This document shows positions 1 through 9,871 of a DNA stretch of 64,000 nt, piece after piece. The notes under the pieces are model-generated. The model searched no databases and was not told the DNA's origin. It worked only from the letters and a program-made list of their open reading frames with translations. Numbering within the stretch: the first letter of the stretch is position 1; every line of letters starts with the position of its first letter. The translations under genes and the position numbers were made by a program. This stretch comes from Natronorubrum halalkaliphilum (lineage in GTDB: Archaea; Halobacteriota; Halobacteria; Halobacteriales; Natrialbaceae), in contig NZ_WUYX01000013.1 of the NCBI RefSeq assembly GCF_009834785.1, forward strand, positions 33,810 to 97,809, in the 5' to 3' direction.

Positions 1-1876
1 ATGACGATCGTATCCGTTGAAGTCGTCTCACCGACACTCGCGGTGACGACGAGCTCGTTCTGCCCACCGTCGGTCGGAACCGAAACCTGTGCAGCATCCG
101 TTTCACCGATGGGTACCGAGACCGAATCCGTGCCGACGACTTCGTCGCCGACTTCAAAGACGATCGACAGGTCGTTCAGATCGTCCTCGTCGCCACCCAG
201 TCCCCGGACCGTCGCCTCGACGGATGCATCCTCACCGCGCTCGGCAATCGGACCGGCATCGACCGCAATGTCGACGGCCGGATCGGCTGGCTCGCCGACT
301 GCGACCGTGTCGATAGCCACTGGATCGATTCCGTACGGATCATCGTCGACGATACCAGCAGTAACGTCTCTGGTCTGCTCGAACGGAATGCCGTTTTCCG
401 TGTCCGCTGCCGCAACTGTTTCCTGACCGCTCTCTCCAGGGGTGAGCTCAAGGAGCTCCGCTGCACCACCTTGTTCGGTATCGAGACGGAGCGTGACCTG
501 CTCTCGTTCCTGGTACTTCTCTGAGAGGGCGTACTCGACGGTCACCTCGGTCTCACCGGCAACGGGCTGCTCAACGAACGCGACCCGCCCGCGAACGGGA
601 ACCGTTTCCGAGACGATCGCTTGCCCCCGGTCGGAAACGCCGGGGTCCAACAGTGCAACCTCCAGGGATTCGTCCTCTGTGATCGAACTCGAGAGCTCGA
701 GTTCCGTTTCGACAACCGCGTCGGGCTCGAGTTCGAACGGCGATTCCGTCACCTCCCCCTGCTCGTCGCTGAAAACTCGAAGGTCAGCCGTCGACTCGGT
801 CCGCGCGGCGACTCGGACCGTCGTCGAATCGATCGATGGCGGGTCGACGAACTCGACGAAATGAGGGACGGCGTGTTTTCTGTGGAAGTCGATGACGTCC
901 TCGGTGACCGGGCGGTGGCCGACGTTCGGATACACCTCAACTCGACCCGTCGCGTCCGCGTCCTCGTACACCGATTTGCAAAACGGCATCCGATCCTCCT
1001 GCATGTGGGTTCCGTAGACGTCTAGCGCAATCTCGCGCTGTGATGGATTCCAGGCATCGTTGTACGGGATCGTATCGTTCTGGTCATCCCCGCCATATAC
1101 ACCAGCTGATCGGTCTCTTGCCAGCCTTCCAGATCGAATTCGTGGCCGGTCAGGGACACGAGGTCGGCGACGCCGACCTGGTAGTTCAGTTGGTGCCCGT
1201 TCGCTTCGGTTTCGGGTAGGAGTGCCGTTCCGTTGATCCCGCCAGCGGTGGCCGATCTGACGATCTCCGGATGAAGCGCAGTGAATCGATTCACGAAGTT
1301 CCCCGATGCGGAGAATCCGTTCATGAGGATCCCGTCGGCAACGGGATACGAACGGTCGGCGAGTTTCGCTTTCGCGTGCTCGATCATGTGAAGCAGCTGT
1401 TGATCGACTCGTTCTAACTTTCCGCCGTCAATTTGCATCGTCTCGACGTCGAGTGCGTGGACGTAGTGGTAGCCATCGACTGGATCGGACGCCGGGCGCG
1501 GGAACACGGGGACGAGGACGGGAACACGAAGTTCGTCGGCGATTTGTCTCGGTGTCTGTCTCTCGATCAGGCTCTCCGCAGCCTCGCGATGATCCTCGAG
1601 CGAATCCGAGGTCCCTCCCGTGTTGTTCGGTTCGACGAGAAGCGGGCGATCGTACTCGTCAACAGTTGCCGGAGCGTAGAGATAGTACGGATAGTTGAAC
1701 CCAGCATCGCTATCGGCCGAGATCACCGTCACGTCCAGTTCGCCGTTGCTGGCTGTTAGCGAACGTCCCTTGCCGTCAGCGCTCACTGCACCGACGGCCA
1801 ACCCACTTGACGTAACCGTCGTCGTAACGGCGGTCGTTTTCAGTAGGTCGCGACGATTGATACCGGAATCAGACAT
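1..1876 (-). pseudogene. Tat-exported alpha/beta-hydrolase-like surface protein, frameshifted, 3' end beyond window
   Basis: The reading frame starts at 1876 with a twin-arginine-type leader (NRRDLLKTT) and runs through a hydrolase-like domain with GFSASG (Ser189 in nucleophile-elbow context) until about position 1098. The frame then fails and stops at 1022. The next frame continues from about 1098 to the left edge without a stop (starting YGGDDQNDTIPYND, later VYPNVGHRPV) and aligns with the matching part of the intact neighbour at 3756-6488. One missing base in the TATAT run at about 1096-1100 explains the break. The downstream half has Ig-like beta-strand repeats as in the neighbour. A PKD or CFI-box C-terminus would lie outside the window. 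It is either a decayed paralogue or a sequencing error; the rest of both frames looks well preserved. Confidence 0.75.
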
Positions 1877-2132
1877 CGCAGCCTCGGCTGAGTATTGCGA
1901 TCTGTGATTCCAAACGACTCTTCGTTAGGTATCTATGTGAGAGAGTAACAGAATCTGACATACTCACTAATTTTCTCGGTGTTTCTTAGTTCTGGTGATC
2001 ACTCGATGAGACCGTTCCTTCGGATATCGGGCTGTACAAAACTTGTAAACGATCTGTAATCGTCCGAAATAACTGATCCTTCCAGCGACGATACTCCCTA
2101 CCGCCAACAGCTGGCTACGCACTCCACAGTGG

Positions 2133-2678
2133 GTGGGATCGAAAGGGACGGCGGGCTCGAGCGCCTACCCACTTCTCGAGACCCACAGACCTGCTCGCTC
2201 AGACCTCATCACTATCAGTCAATCCGGCAGCCGTCACAACTCGAGAGAGCGGCCGAAGTACGATACGAGCGGGTCGGTCGTTCTTTCGGAGACAGTAACG
2301 GATATCGCTGATGGGGAGGATCCGACGGGGAACCAACAGCCGAGCAACCCGGACGGACCGGAGCTTGAAACGTTCACGGTTACTGATGACACGCTCAACG
2401 ACAATACCGAGTATACGGTCGACTACGAAGTCTCCGAGTCCGACCGGCTCGAAGAGGTGCGCGTAACCTTCGAAAACACGGAACCTGGCGAAGGATGGGC
2501 GACGAGGACGAAGACGAGCGACGAGGCCCCGACCGGTACGGTGACGTATTCACAGGGAGGCACCGAGGGACACGCCTACGAAATTACGGTCGGGGTCGTA
2601 AACGAAAACGGTATTGTCGTCGATTCGGGATCAATCGCCCATGTCGCAGGTAGCGATGGAACCGTGTCGTTTCCGTAA
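2133..2678 (+). pseudogene. Fragment of a secreted/pilin-like haloarchaeal protein
   Basis: The last ~135 residues look like a real protein: acidic, beta-strand rich, with a DGEDPTGNQQPSNPDGPE linker followed by an Ig-like segment. This resembles the extracellular C-terminal part of haloarchaeal pilin-like or Tat-exported proteins. The first ~45 residues are Ser/Arg-rich, lack a signal peptide or membrane anchor, and read like non-coding sequence. I therefore regard this as the 3' remnant of a larger gene whose exported N-terminus is missing. No specific family could be named. Confidence 0.4.
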
Positions 2679-2821
2679 TCTCGTTTTTGATGACAACACG
2701 TGCCAGCGACCGATCATACAATGGGTCTAGGCCATATATTTCGTCCATCAGACAAAATATACTCTCTCGTCCTGCTTCCCACGCAAATCTACGCTATCAA
2801 GAGAAAATCGTGCCGTATCTT

Positions 2822-2856
2822 AACCACGATTAGTAAAATCGTGGTTTTACTAATCG
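2822..2856. repeat. Two overlapping, mutually exclusive perfect inverted repeats
   Basis: Arm pair A is AACCACGATT (2822-2831) with AATCGTGGTT (2837-2846), a 5-nt loop. Arm pair B is CGATTAGTAAAA (2827-2838) with TTTTACTAATCG (2845-2856), a 6-nt loop. Both are perfect and share bases, so only one hairpin can form at a time. A third partial copy of the TTTTACTA element follows at 2860-2867. It could be a dimeric regulator site, a terminator/antiterminator-like switch, or a mobile-element end. Confidence 0.7.
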
Positions 2857-3055
2857 CAATTTTACTATTTGGATTCCGTCTTCGGTGTGTCATCAAAAGA
2901 GGATCCAAGATCGGGACGCGATTCGTCCCAAAGAATGTTGCGTAGCAGACCTAAACGCTGAGCCGTGCCAGACCATGCTCAGGGGAAGCCACCTCTCGAG
3001 CATTCATCCCACCAGAAGTACACTCGAGAACACTGTTCGAAGACATTCATGGATA

Positions 3056-3063
3056 GTTATATA
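3056..3063 (+). promoter_or_regulatory. TATA box for the membrane protein at 3089
   Basis: GTTATATA lies about 27-30 nt before the ATG at 3089, the spacing expected of a leaderless haloarchaeal transcript. This decides in favour of the ATG at 3089 over the GTG at 3077. Confidence 0.55.
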
Positions 3064-3088
3064 ATGTCCGTGACGAGTGTGGCGTACA

Positions 3089-3622
3089 ATGACGGCACAC
3101 AAACGGGTCGTTCCGGTGGCCTCCGGGGCGATGCTGGCGATTCTGTACTGTCTGTGGACCTACTGGATCGTGATCGGCTCCCTGCCGGTCTGGTCGACCG
3201 TGGGAGTCGGGGTCGCGACCGCGTTCGTCCTGTCCTGGCGTGCGGGTCGAACGGACGCGGTGGAGGGGACCTGGCTCGAGTTGGTCCGCGGCGTCGTCGT
3301 CGCGGTGCCGGCGGTAGCCGCGCTGATCGTGTACTCGGGGGTCGGCGGCATGCTCAGAACGAGCCTCGACGCGTTCAGCGGCGATCCGTTGACGGGGACG
3401 GCACCAGGAACCCAGTTCGCCGCCACCGTCCCTGACGGCGTTTCGGTGCCCTACAGCCTCTTTTTCGACGCGGAGCTGACCGGCGAGATTTCGACGGCCG
3501 AGACGTACTTCGCCCTGTTCGTGTTCGATCCGATCTACATGCTGATCGCGATGGAGTCGCTGATCCTGTTCGCCATCGGCTGTGTCATCGGCGCGCTCTG
3601 GTACGGACGGGTTCGTCGCTGA
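3089..3622 (+). CDS. Small integral membrane protein, function unknown
   Basis: This 177-residue protein has about four hydrophobic segments: residues ~8-25, ~27-45, ~65-85, and a long one near the C-terminus (~145-172). A polar extracellular-looking loop of ~50 residues lies between the third and last, and the protein ends in positively charged GRVRR. I do not recognise a family. The ATG at 3089 is preferred because a TATA box is positioned for leaderless transcription from it; a GTG at 3077 is in frame. It stands alone between the AT-rich region and the convergent surface-protein gene. Confidence 0.75.
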   Translation: MTAHKRVVPVASGAMLAILYCLWTYWIVIGSLPVWSTVGVGVATAFVLSWRAGRTDAVEGTWLELVRGVVVAVPAVAALIVYSGVGGMLRTSLDAFSGDPLTGTAPGTQFAATVPDGVSVPYSLFFDAELTGEISTAETYFALFVFDPIYMLIAMESLILFAIGCVIGALWYGRVRR

Positions 3623-3755
3623 CCGCGTTCTAACAGGTGCCGCTCGAGAAGACAAACACCGTATCGGAAGCAATCATAGAATAATTCTCGTGGATCTTCG
3701 TTTACTGGCAGAAATACAGCAAAGAGCGACTCAGGAAGACGATGGCGTCAGGGAA

Positions 3756-6488
3756 TCATGCGTCAGATCCATCGAATCCGAGTGCGGAGGCGACCCGGGC
3801 TGCAGGTCGGACGACTGTCGAGCGAACGATCGAGCGTCGACGTGGACTCTGTGCAATCCAATCAGCGACCGGCGGACTGGTCCCGTAGTACAATCGGACG
3901 AACAGTTCACCAATCGTGTTTCCTTTCAGGCTCGAGTCACGGAACGCTCGTAACGTCTCGACCTGATCGTGGTCGGGTGTTCCACAGGCCGCCGTTGCGA
4001 TGAAACAGCCTTCCCGGACGTTGACCGTCTCGGTTGTTACAGCGAGAGGCATGTCTGTGTCGTCCATAATGTATAGCGTAACCTCGTGATCGCCTGGGTC
4101 GCTGAAGGTGTGGGTCGCTTCGGTCCCAGTGGCGTCGATCCTGTCATCGTCCGTGAAGTCCCACATGTATTCCTCGATCTTTTCGGCCGGCTCGGACGCG
4201 CTGGCGTCAAACGTCACCTCGGTCTCGACGTCGGGAGACTCCGGCGAGAACGTAAACGAGGCCGTCGGGCCTGCGTCATCGGCAACAGTAACGGTATCGG
4301 AGGCTAACGTTTCGCCGGGCTTGTACTCCCCGGCCTGGGGCTGGACAGCAAGGGTAATCTCCTCTCCTTCGGTCAGATCCCTGGTCAGTTCGATCAGCCC
4401 ATAGCCAAAGGGTATTTCGGGTGGTAGCAGTATTGGCTCCTCGATAAGTTCGTCGTCTGCCTCATCCACGACGCGCACCTCTACCTCGTCGTGATCGGCA
4501 AAGTCCTCGTCGGACACGGTAACGCTGATGGAGACGTACTCGTCGCTGTCGGACGGTTGTTGCGTAAACGTGGCGTACGATGCATCCGCTGAGGTCGGCT
4601 CTCTCTGAAGCGCCTTGTCGCGGTCCTCGTCTCCTTCTTCAAGGAGAGCAATCTCTAGGATATCGCCTGCTTCGAGTCCGTCGGTCAGGCCGACTCTGTC
4701 TTGAACATTCTTGCCAGGATCAACCGTCAGGACGTCCGCTGTCAAGTCCGATCCATCGGGCCGGAATGCTCGTACATCCACTCCGTCGTCACGAGTAGCT
4801 GGAACGTCAATATTAACTTCGATAGACTCTGAACCGACGCTGGGCCGTTCCGCGACGTCAAACTCCGGGTGACCAAAGACGGTCGTCTGCTCCGAAACCA
4901 GTACCTTCTCCTCGTCGTACTCGTCCGCAGCTTCCTGGATGGCCGCCGTGATTTCGTCACCCTCGGTAAGTTCTTCAGTCAGTGGTAGCCGGTCGCCCCA
5001 GATAGTCACGTACTCGGGTACGTCAATCAGATCAACGCCATCCGCGTCCACGATCCGCAGCTCCAAGTCCTCCCCGTCCGTATCCCGGTGGTCGTCGGAG
5101 ACGGTCGCGATCACCTCGACGAAGTCGTCGTCGTCAGTCGGTTGTCGTGTGAAATCGACGTGTGTGGCGTTCACCGTCTCGCCAGCGCTACGGAGCGCCT
5201 CGTCGGGGTCTGTGACCCCTTCTTCAAGGAGAGCGATATCCAGGCCGTCTCCGGCCTCGAGCGGCTCGACCAGTTCGACGGTTTCGACGACGGTCTCGCC
5301 GGGTTGGACGGTGATGGCTTGATCCGTTAGATCAGTTCCATCCCAATGGAATGCGCGGACGTCTACCGGATCGCCGTCCGACGGAACAACGACCTCTACC
5401 TCGATGGACTCAGCACCTGGATCGGGTCGTTCCCTAATGTCGATCCCTGTTACACCGGCGTGTGGTCGGAAATGCGACAAGATATCGGGTACTGCATCAC
5501 TCTGCGTCTCAAACTGGCTGGTGTCGTCGTACTGCTTAAACTGCGCCTCGAGGCCAGCCTCTTCGTAGACCGCCTCGCTGTGCTCGAATCGGGCCAGAGG
5601 ATCGTTGCTGTACACGTCGGTTACGTCCTGACGTTGCTCCTCATTCCACACCAAATCGGAATCGACGAGATCCATTTCCGACTCGTCGCCTGTGTAGAGG
5701 AACTGATCGACGTCTGCGAACGCAGTCTGATCGAACGGCTCGTCGACATCCGCAACGCCGATGGGGTAGTTCAGCGTGGTGTCGTTCGCTTCCGTTTCTG
5801 GAAGGAGCGCCGTCCCGCTGAATCCACCGGCCGCCACCGCCCGGACTCTCTCGGGGTGGAGTGCCGCAAACCGGTTGACGAACAGTCCGCCATAGAGAAA
5901 ACCGTTCAGCAAGACGCCATCAGCAACGGGATGCCACTCGTCAGTCAGGCGATCCGCTGCGTCGTCGATCGCGGCGAGGAGTTGCTCGTCGAAGCGTTCG
6001 AGCGGCCCCTCGTCGAGCCCCATCGTTTCGGCGTCCAGCGCCGGAGCACAGTACGTTTCATCCTCTGGTTCGGTCTCGAACCATGGGATAACTGGGACGA
6101 GCACGGGAACCTCGAGTTCGCGGGCGAACTGCCTGCCCCTAGCTTCGATCCAATTCTCTGCGTCCTCAACGTGTGATCCCAGATCGTCGTCCGGTTGCGA
6201 AAAGGGGACCGGCATCACGAGCAGTGGCCGTTCTTGGTCGTCACGGATCCGCGGCGGACCGTACAGGTGGTACATGTAATTGAAGTCGTCTCCATCATCG
6301 GGGTGGATAGTCGCTTCAAACTCGTTGGAGGACGCCGCGACCGACGTGGTCCCGCCGGTCGCTCCGAAGCCGATTGCACCGAGTACCCCCGCACCTGTAG
6401 TTTTCAGCACGTTCCGCCTGCTTGTGGCGACTTGTTTCTTCCGTGACCGATCAACTCCCACAAAATTACCGTCAGCAATATCTACCAT
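3756..6488 (-). CDS. Large Tat-exported hydrolase-fold surface protein with PKD and CFI-box C-terminus
   Basis: This is a 910-residue protein. Domains in order: Tat leader (SRRNVLKTTGAG, ~23-50); an alpha/beta-hydrolase-like domain (~55-345); two tandem ~190-residue beta-rich repeats (~350-540 and ~541-735, each beginning with an ERP...ESIEV motif); a PKD domain (~742-826, GPTASFTFSPESP to the HTFSDPGDHEVTL segment); and an 84-residue CFI-box C-terminal domain starting at Cys828 (CFIATAACG, then LRAFRD and YYGTSPP). The nucleophile elbow reads GFLYG (196-200), so Leu198 replaces the catalytic Ser retained in the paralogue at 1-1876. The hydrolase domain may therefore be inactive or used for binding. 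Anchoring via the CFI-box is inferred from its consistent C-terminal position in exported proteins. Confidence 0.88.
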   Translation of the reverse strand: MVDIADGNFVGVDRSRKKQVATSRRNVLKTTGAGVLGAIGFGATGGTTSVAASSNEFEATIHPDDGDDFNYMYHLYGPPRIRDDQERPLLVMPVPFSQPDDDLGSHVEDAENWIEARGRQFARELEVPVLVPVIPWFETEPEDETYCAPALDAETMGLDEGPLERFDEQLLAAIDDAADRLTDEWHPVADGVLLNGFLYGGLFVNRFAALHPERVRAVAAGGFSGTALLPETEANDTTLNYPIGVADVDEPFDQTAFADVDQFLYTGDESEMDLVDSDLVWNEEQRQDVTDVYSNDPLARFEHSEAVYEEAGLEAQFKQYDDTSQFETQSDAVPDILSHFRPHAGVTGIDIRERPDPGAESIEVEVVVPSDGDPVDVRAFHWDGTDLTDQAITVQPGETVVETVELVEPLEAGDGLDIALLEEGVTDPDEALRSAGETVNATHVDFTRQPTDDDDFVEVIATVSDDHRDTDGEDLELRIVDADGVDLIDVPEYVTIWGDRLPLTEELTEGDEITAAIQEAADEYDEEKVLVSEQTTVFGHPEFDVAERPSVGSESIEVNIDVPATRDDGVDVRAFRPDGSDLTADVLTVDPGKNVQDRVGLTDGLEAGDILEIALLEEGDEDRDKALQREPTSADASYATFTQQPSDSDEYVSISVTVSDEDFADHDEVEVRVVDEADDELIEEPILLPPEIPFGYGLIELTRDLTEGEEITLAVQPQAGEYKPGETLASDTVTVADDAGPTASFTFSPESPDVETEVTFDASASEPAEKIEEYMWDFTDDDRIDATGTEATHTFSDPGDHEVTLYIMDDTDMPLAVTTETVNVREGCFIATAACGTPDHDQVETLRAFRDSSLKGNTIGELFVRLYYGTSPPVADWIAQSPRRRSIVRSTVVRPAARVASALGFDGSDA

Positions 6489-6871
6489 ACTGGTATCAAA
6501 TAGCGAATGTTAATAAGATTTTTTATATCTTGGTTAAAGTTCTCTTCTATCTCCTTATGTTTTCCAATATCCGAGTACTCCAACCGAAATTCGTCCCACA
6601 CGGAACTAAACAGCCGAAATTGGGGATCATCATCCCGAATCTTCCATCACTCATATCAACCCTTTACCCTTGTAGTCCGGAGAAAACTCAGCACGGGATA
6701 AACGAGTTATAAATAGGTTCGTTTTCTTTCATGTCAAACTAAATCCATCAACCTTTAAGTATTATCTCTGTACGTATCGTTTATCGAGTACTCGCGAAGA
6801 GGGATGAAAACCGCTCGAGGACATCCTCTCCCGACTCACGCCCACACCACCGAAAAAAGACGCCGACCCGA
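6489..6871. other. AT-rich intergenic region
   Basis: These 383 bases separate two same-strand genes. The right part is the end region of the gene at 6872-8041 and the left part carries the promoter of the surface-protein gene. Short open frames here have AT-rich, non-haloarchaeal codon use. I see no RNA gene. Confidence 0.5.
6521..6528 (-). promoter_or_regulatory. TATA box for the surface-protein gene
   Basis: ATATAAAA on the minus strand lies about 36 nt before the ATG at 6488, giving a short leader of roughly 10 nt. Confidence 0.45.
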
Positions 6872-8041
6872 TCAGTTCGCTTCGGCGTCGACCGGCGTCG
6901 ACTCCTCGTAGGCCAGTTCCTCTGCGTCGCCTTCGACGTCGAACTGACAGTCCTCCGCGGCCGCTTCGACGGCCGCCACGAGCGACTCGAAGTCCGACTC
7001 GAGTTCCTCCTCGTCGAACAGCGGCGTACACTTCGCGCTGACGGTCACCGAGAGCATGGCGGCCGTTTCGGTCGTGGTCGTCTCGGGGACGGGGAACGGC
7101 CCGTCGCTGCCGTCGGCGCTGAACTCGTTGTGCGCGACCGGGTAGACGGTTCCCTCTTCGACGCAGGCGAGTTCGGCCCACTCCCGGGTGCGGATGGCGT
7201 AATCGTACGCGAGCACGCCGCCGCCGACGAGGACGAGGACGGCACCGAGCACGGAGGCGGTGGCCGACCCGACGTCCGCGCCGACCAGCATGATGCCGAC
7301 GACGGTGAGGAACGCGCCCAGGGTGGCGACCGTCAACAGCGAATCGGCGTACTCGTCGTCGAGGTCGGGGACGAGGGGCTGGGACTGCTCGATCGGCCGG
7401 TTGTTCGCTTTGAACCCGCCTTCGGCGTGGAAGACGTCTTCGGCCGCGGCCGAGGCTCGTCCACCCTGGGTCGGCGAGACGTTCGTCGACACCACGTAGC
7501 CGAGGTCTTCGGCGCGCTGGCGCAGGGCGATGTGGAACGAGTGCGCGGCGAAGTTATCGGGCGCCCGGATCGTGAACTGTTCCGTGTGGTCGTCGAAGAT
7601 CTCGTAGGCGCCCCGCCAGGTCAACACTGCCACGATCGCGCCGAGGAGCGCCGTCGCGACCAGGACGCCGGCAAGGAAAAACTCCTGGAGCGCGAGTGCG
7701 AGGACCATCACGACCGCCGCGGACAGCATCAACGCGACGCCGTACGAGCGCCGCAGGGCGTGTTTCCCCATCCGTGACCAGTCGGTCGCGGCGATGATGT
7801 CCTGACGGTCGTGGCCGAGGCTAGGCCGGGTACCGGGCAACGCCCCGCCGCTTGCACCCTGGTAGCGGGCGACCACGAGCAGGCCGACGCCCACGGCGGC
7901 CAGCAGCCACCAGAGACCGACGAGCGGTTCCACCGCGCTGAGCGGTGCATCCGGCCCCTCGGTGACACCGGTGAAACTCACGATGCCTAACACTCCGGCG
8001 AGTCCGATCAACCGCTTTCCGTATGTCGATGGTGATGCCAT
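6872..8041 (-). CDS. Haloarchaeal multi-pass membrane protein, function unknown
   Basis: This 389-residue protein has two N-terminal hydrophobic segments (~10-60), two more around ~105-145, a soluble domain of ~80 residues (~150-235), two further membrane segments (~240-285) and an acidic cytoplasmic C-terminal domain (~290-389, many Glu/Asp). Composition is typical of haloarchaeal chromosomal genes. No enzyme motif or known family is visible. An AT-rich element (GAATTATTAGCT on the coding strand, ~27 nt before the ATG) may be its promoter. It is flanked by long intergenic regions on both sides and is probably monocistronic. Confidence 0.82.
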   Translation of the reverse strand: MASPSTYGKRLIGLAGVLGIVSFTGVTEGPDAPLSAVEPLVGLWWLLAAVGVGLLVVARYQGASGGALPGTRPSLGHDRQDIIAATDWSRMGKHALRRSYGVALMLSAAVVMVLALALQEFFLAGVLVATALLGAIVAVLTWRGAYEIFDDHTEQFTIRAPDNFAAHSFHIALRQRAEDLGYVVSTNVSPTQGGRASAAAEDVFHAEGGFKANNRPIEQSQPLVPDLDDEYADSLLTVATLGAFLTVVGIMLVGADVGSATASVLGAVLVLVGGGVLAYDYAIRTREWAELACVEEGTVYPVAHNEFSADGSDGPFPVPETTTTETAAMLSVTVSAKCTPLFDEEELESDFESLVAAVEAAAEDCQFDVEGDAEELAYEESTPVDAEAN

Positions 8042-8491
8042 ACCACGGACAACCTACGCGGAGCTAATAATTCTTTTTCTTTGATATATTTCGGCAGTGA
8101 CTAGCTGATAGAAAGTAATTACCGATGGTGCCTTCAGAGACCGAAAGACGAGTAAAAGCGACCACGCACATCGAACGGCATCGATATCGATCACCGCACA
8201 AACGCCGTCGAAGAGACAGAGGATACCACTACCAATCAAACTGCTAACAGTACGTCCACGGTTACCGAACTGTCCGCGGCACGAGCATATGCAATAAAAT
8301 GTACGGCGGACTCACCCGCACACATCCTGTTCTCCGTTTCATATGAGCGAAAAGCACCCCATTCGGACATTATCTAATCAATCGCTAGCAGTAGGCTTCA
8401 CTTCGACTTCCTATAGGTCGTGACTATACATTAGTTTAGAAGAGAAGACTCGGTTCGAAAGGAACGGGGTACAGGTACGAAAAGATAGTGC
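8042..8491. other. Intergenic region without a recognisable gene
   Basis: There are 450 bases between the membrane protein and the PIN gene. Base composition is lower in GC than the flanks. The longest open frame (8054-8239, minus) has Cys- and Ile-rich, non-haloarchaeal composition. No repeats or RNA structures stand out. Confidence 0.5.
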
Positions 8492-9037
8492 TCAAATTTC
8501 TGTTTCCATGTAGGACAACACGTCCCAGATATTCAAAACGGAGATTCGACCGTCGTAGTACGTGTTACGCAGAGCAGATTCGATAGAATCCTCAGCGTGT
8601 CTATCATCGAAGAGAATTCCAATCCGGTCAAAGTTCCTGGATCCTAGTAACATGATGGAGATTGCCGGAAGCGACGCGTCCGTCTTTCGGAGTTCGTCAG
8701 GGTTCTCCTGTTCTCGCTCGGCGATTTTGGTATGTGCGCTGTCAAAGAGTTCCCCTGCACGTGGTCCATCGTGGACACGAACTCCCGGTTGGAGTTCCCC
8801 AGTCTTTTCGATCCATTCGGCAGTCTGAGCTTTGTCTACCCAGTCAATACTCATGTACGCTTGCTGTTCGTCAAGTTCAGTGAGTACTCGTTGTGTTAAA
8901 AATAGCCTTACATCCTCCTGTTTCACGTACTCGATGAAGGTTTGGTACTTGGCTGTTCGAGTTCCCCCGAGTGTCCGGAGAAAACTCGTGTCCAAGACCA
9001 ACGCAGAAGGAAACGGCGTCAAATCGTTCCCGCTCAT
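8492..9037 (-). CDS. PIN-domain ribonuclease-like protein (probable toxin)
   Basis: This 181-residue protein has the PIN-fold pattern: an N-terminal strand with an acidic residue (ALVLDTSFL), a conserved Glu in a helix (LTELDEQQ), a mid-domain KTDASLPAI segment with Asp, and a late DDRHAED acidic cluster. PIN proteins are Mg-dependent single-strand RNases, often VapC-type toxins, though this one is longer than a classic VapC (~130 aa). Its ATG overlaps the stop of the upstream winged-helix gene by 4 nt (ATGA), so the two are co-transcribed and probably translationally coupled. A toxin role is inferred from this pairing. Confidence 0.78.
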   Translation of the reverse strand: MSGNDLTPFPSALVLDTSFLRTLGGTRTAKYQTFIEYVKQEDVRLFLTQRVLTELDEQQAYMSIDWVDKAQTAEWIEKTGELQPGVRVHDGPRAGELFDSAHTKIAEREQENPDELRKTDASLPAISIMLLGSRNFDRIGILFDDRHAEDSIESALRNTYYDGRISVLNIWDVLSYMETEI

Positions 9038-9648
9038 TCGTGCGTATACGGGGCTTCTTCGAGGGCTCTGTCGGGAAGCGAAACGTCGAATTCAGTGGCG
9101 GGGATGGAGGGATCAAGGTCCTTCAGCAGGTAGACGATCTTCTCGATCGCTTGCGTGACTGCAATTCCTTCGACAGCGGGAACCGCAAGCGCGTCTGCTG
9201 CTCCGCGGCGGCTTGTGTTTCCGCGTAGGTATTCGATGGTTTGTGCGATGGCGGAGCTGAGCTTCGGCTTTCCGTGACGCTCAACGAAGAGTTCGATATC
9301 TTCGTTCAGTTCAATTGCACCATACACGGCAATCATGACCGGACCAATAGGCTCTTCTCCGTTCCACATGCCGGATACTGGCTTTGCTTTCCAGAGGATG
9401 GCCCTTTCTCGTCTCTCGTCTAACTGTTCCGCTGCGCCGAGCTGTTGGAGGATCTTCGCATAGTTATGAGCGGCGCTACTGGAGAGATGGACGCGCTCTA
9501 CACTTTCGCCGACTGTGGTCGGAGAGTTGAGAAGCATATCGGTGTAGAAGACCGCGAGTTCCGGCCTGTAGAGCAGCTCGTGGATTGTAAAGAACTCTTC
9601 TCTCTTCTCTTCGGCCTCGGGTGAAGTATCGGGGGGAGCGTGGGCCAT
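9034..9648 (-). CDS. Winged-helix transcriptional regulator paired with the PIN protein (probable antitoxin)
   Basis: This is a 204-residue protein. Residues ~20-100 form a winged-helix DNA-binding domain (HELLYRPEL, then LSSSAAHNYAKILQQLGA as recognition helix, then a wing ending ERERAILWKAKP). The rest is a helical C-terminal domain of haloarchaeal type. It sits first in a two-gene operon with the PIN gene. The regulator-first, 4-nt-overlap arrangement fits autoregulated toxin-antitoxin modules, but such pairs are not all proven toxins. Confidence 0.75.
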   Translation of the reverse strand: MAHAPPDTSPEAEEKREEFFTIHELLYRPELAVFYTDMLLNSPTTVGESVERVHLSSSAAHNYAKILQQLGAAEQLDERRERAILWKAKPVSGMWNGEEPIGPVMIAVYGAIELNEDIELFVERHGKPKLSSAIAQTIEYLRGNTSRRGAADALAVPAVEGIAVTQAIEKIVYLLKDLDPSIPATEFDVSLPDRALEEAPYTHE

Positions 9649-9871
9649 TCGAGTCCACAGTACGCGGACTGAGGACTAAAAACCACTGGTCCGTTGCCCT
9701 CTCGAAAATGTTCGAACGACGTGACTGAGCACGCGTCAGATAAATTCGAATATCAGTTCGCTCCCTTGTGAACCATAGGCAAAAGCCCTCTGAACACCCC
9801 GATCACGCTCCGTGACCGTACTCGAGTTCAAAACATTCTCCGAGACGACCCGATACCCAACCGACCACCAG

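Larger units (their letters stand above)
2679..3088. other. AT-rich intergenic region with nested hairpins
   Basis: This 410-base stretch is clearly richer in A and T than its surroundings. A frame at 2700-2945 is open, but its composition does not look like a haloarchaeal protein. The notable content is the inverted-repeat block at 2822-2856 and the TATA box just before the gene at 3089. Confidence 0.6.

Noticed and set aside
2700..2945. 81-residue open frame in the AT-rich region
   Set aside because: Lys/Ile/Arg composition and no acidic bias; it spans the hairpin block, so the region is better explained as non-coding.
8054..8239. 61-residue open frame
   Set aside because: Composition unlike haloarchaeal proteins and no supporting promoter.
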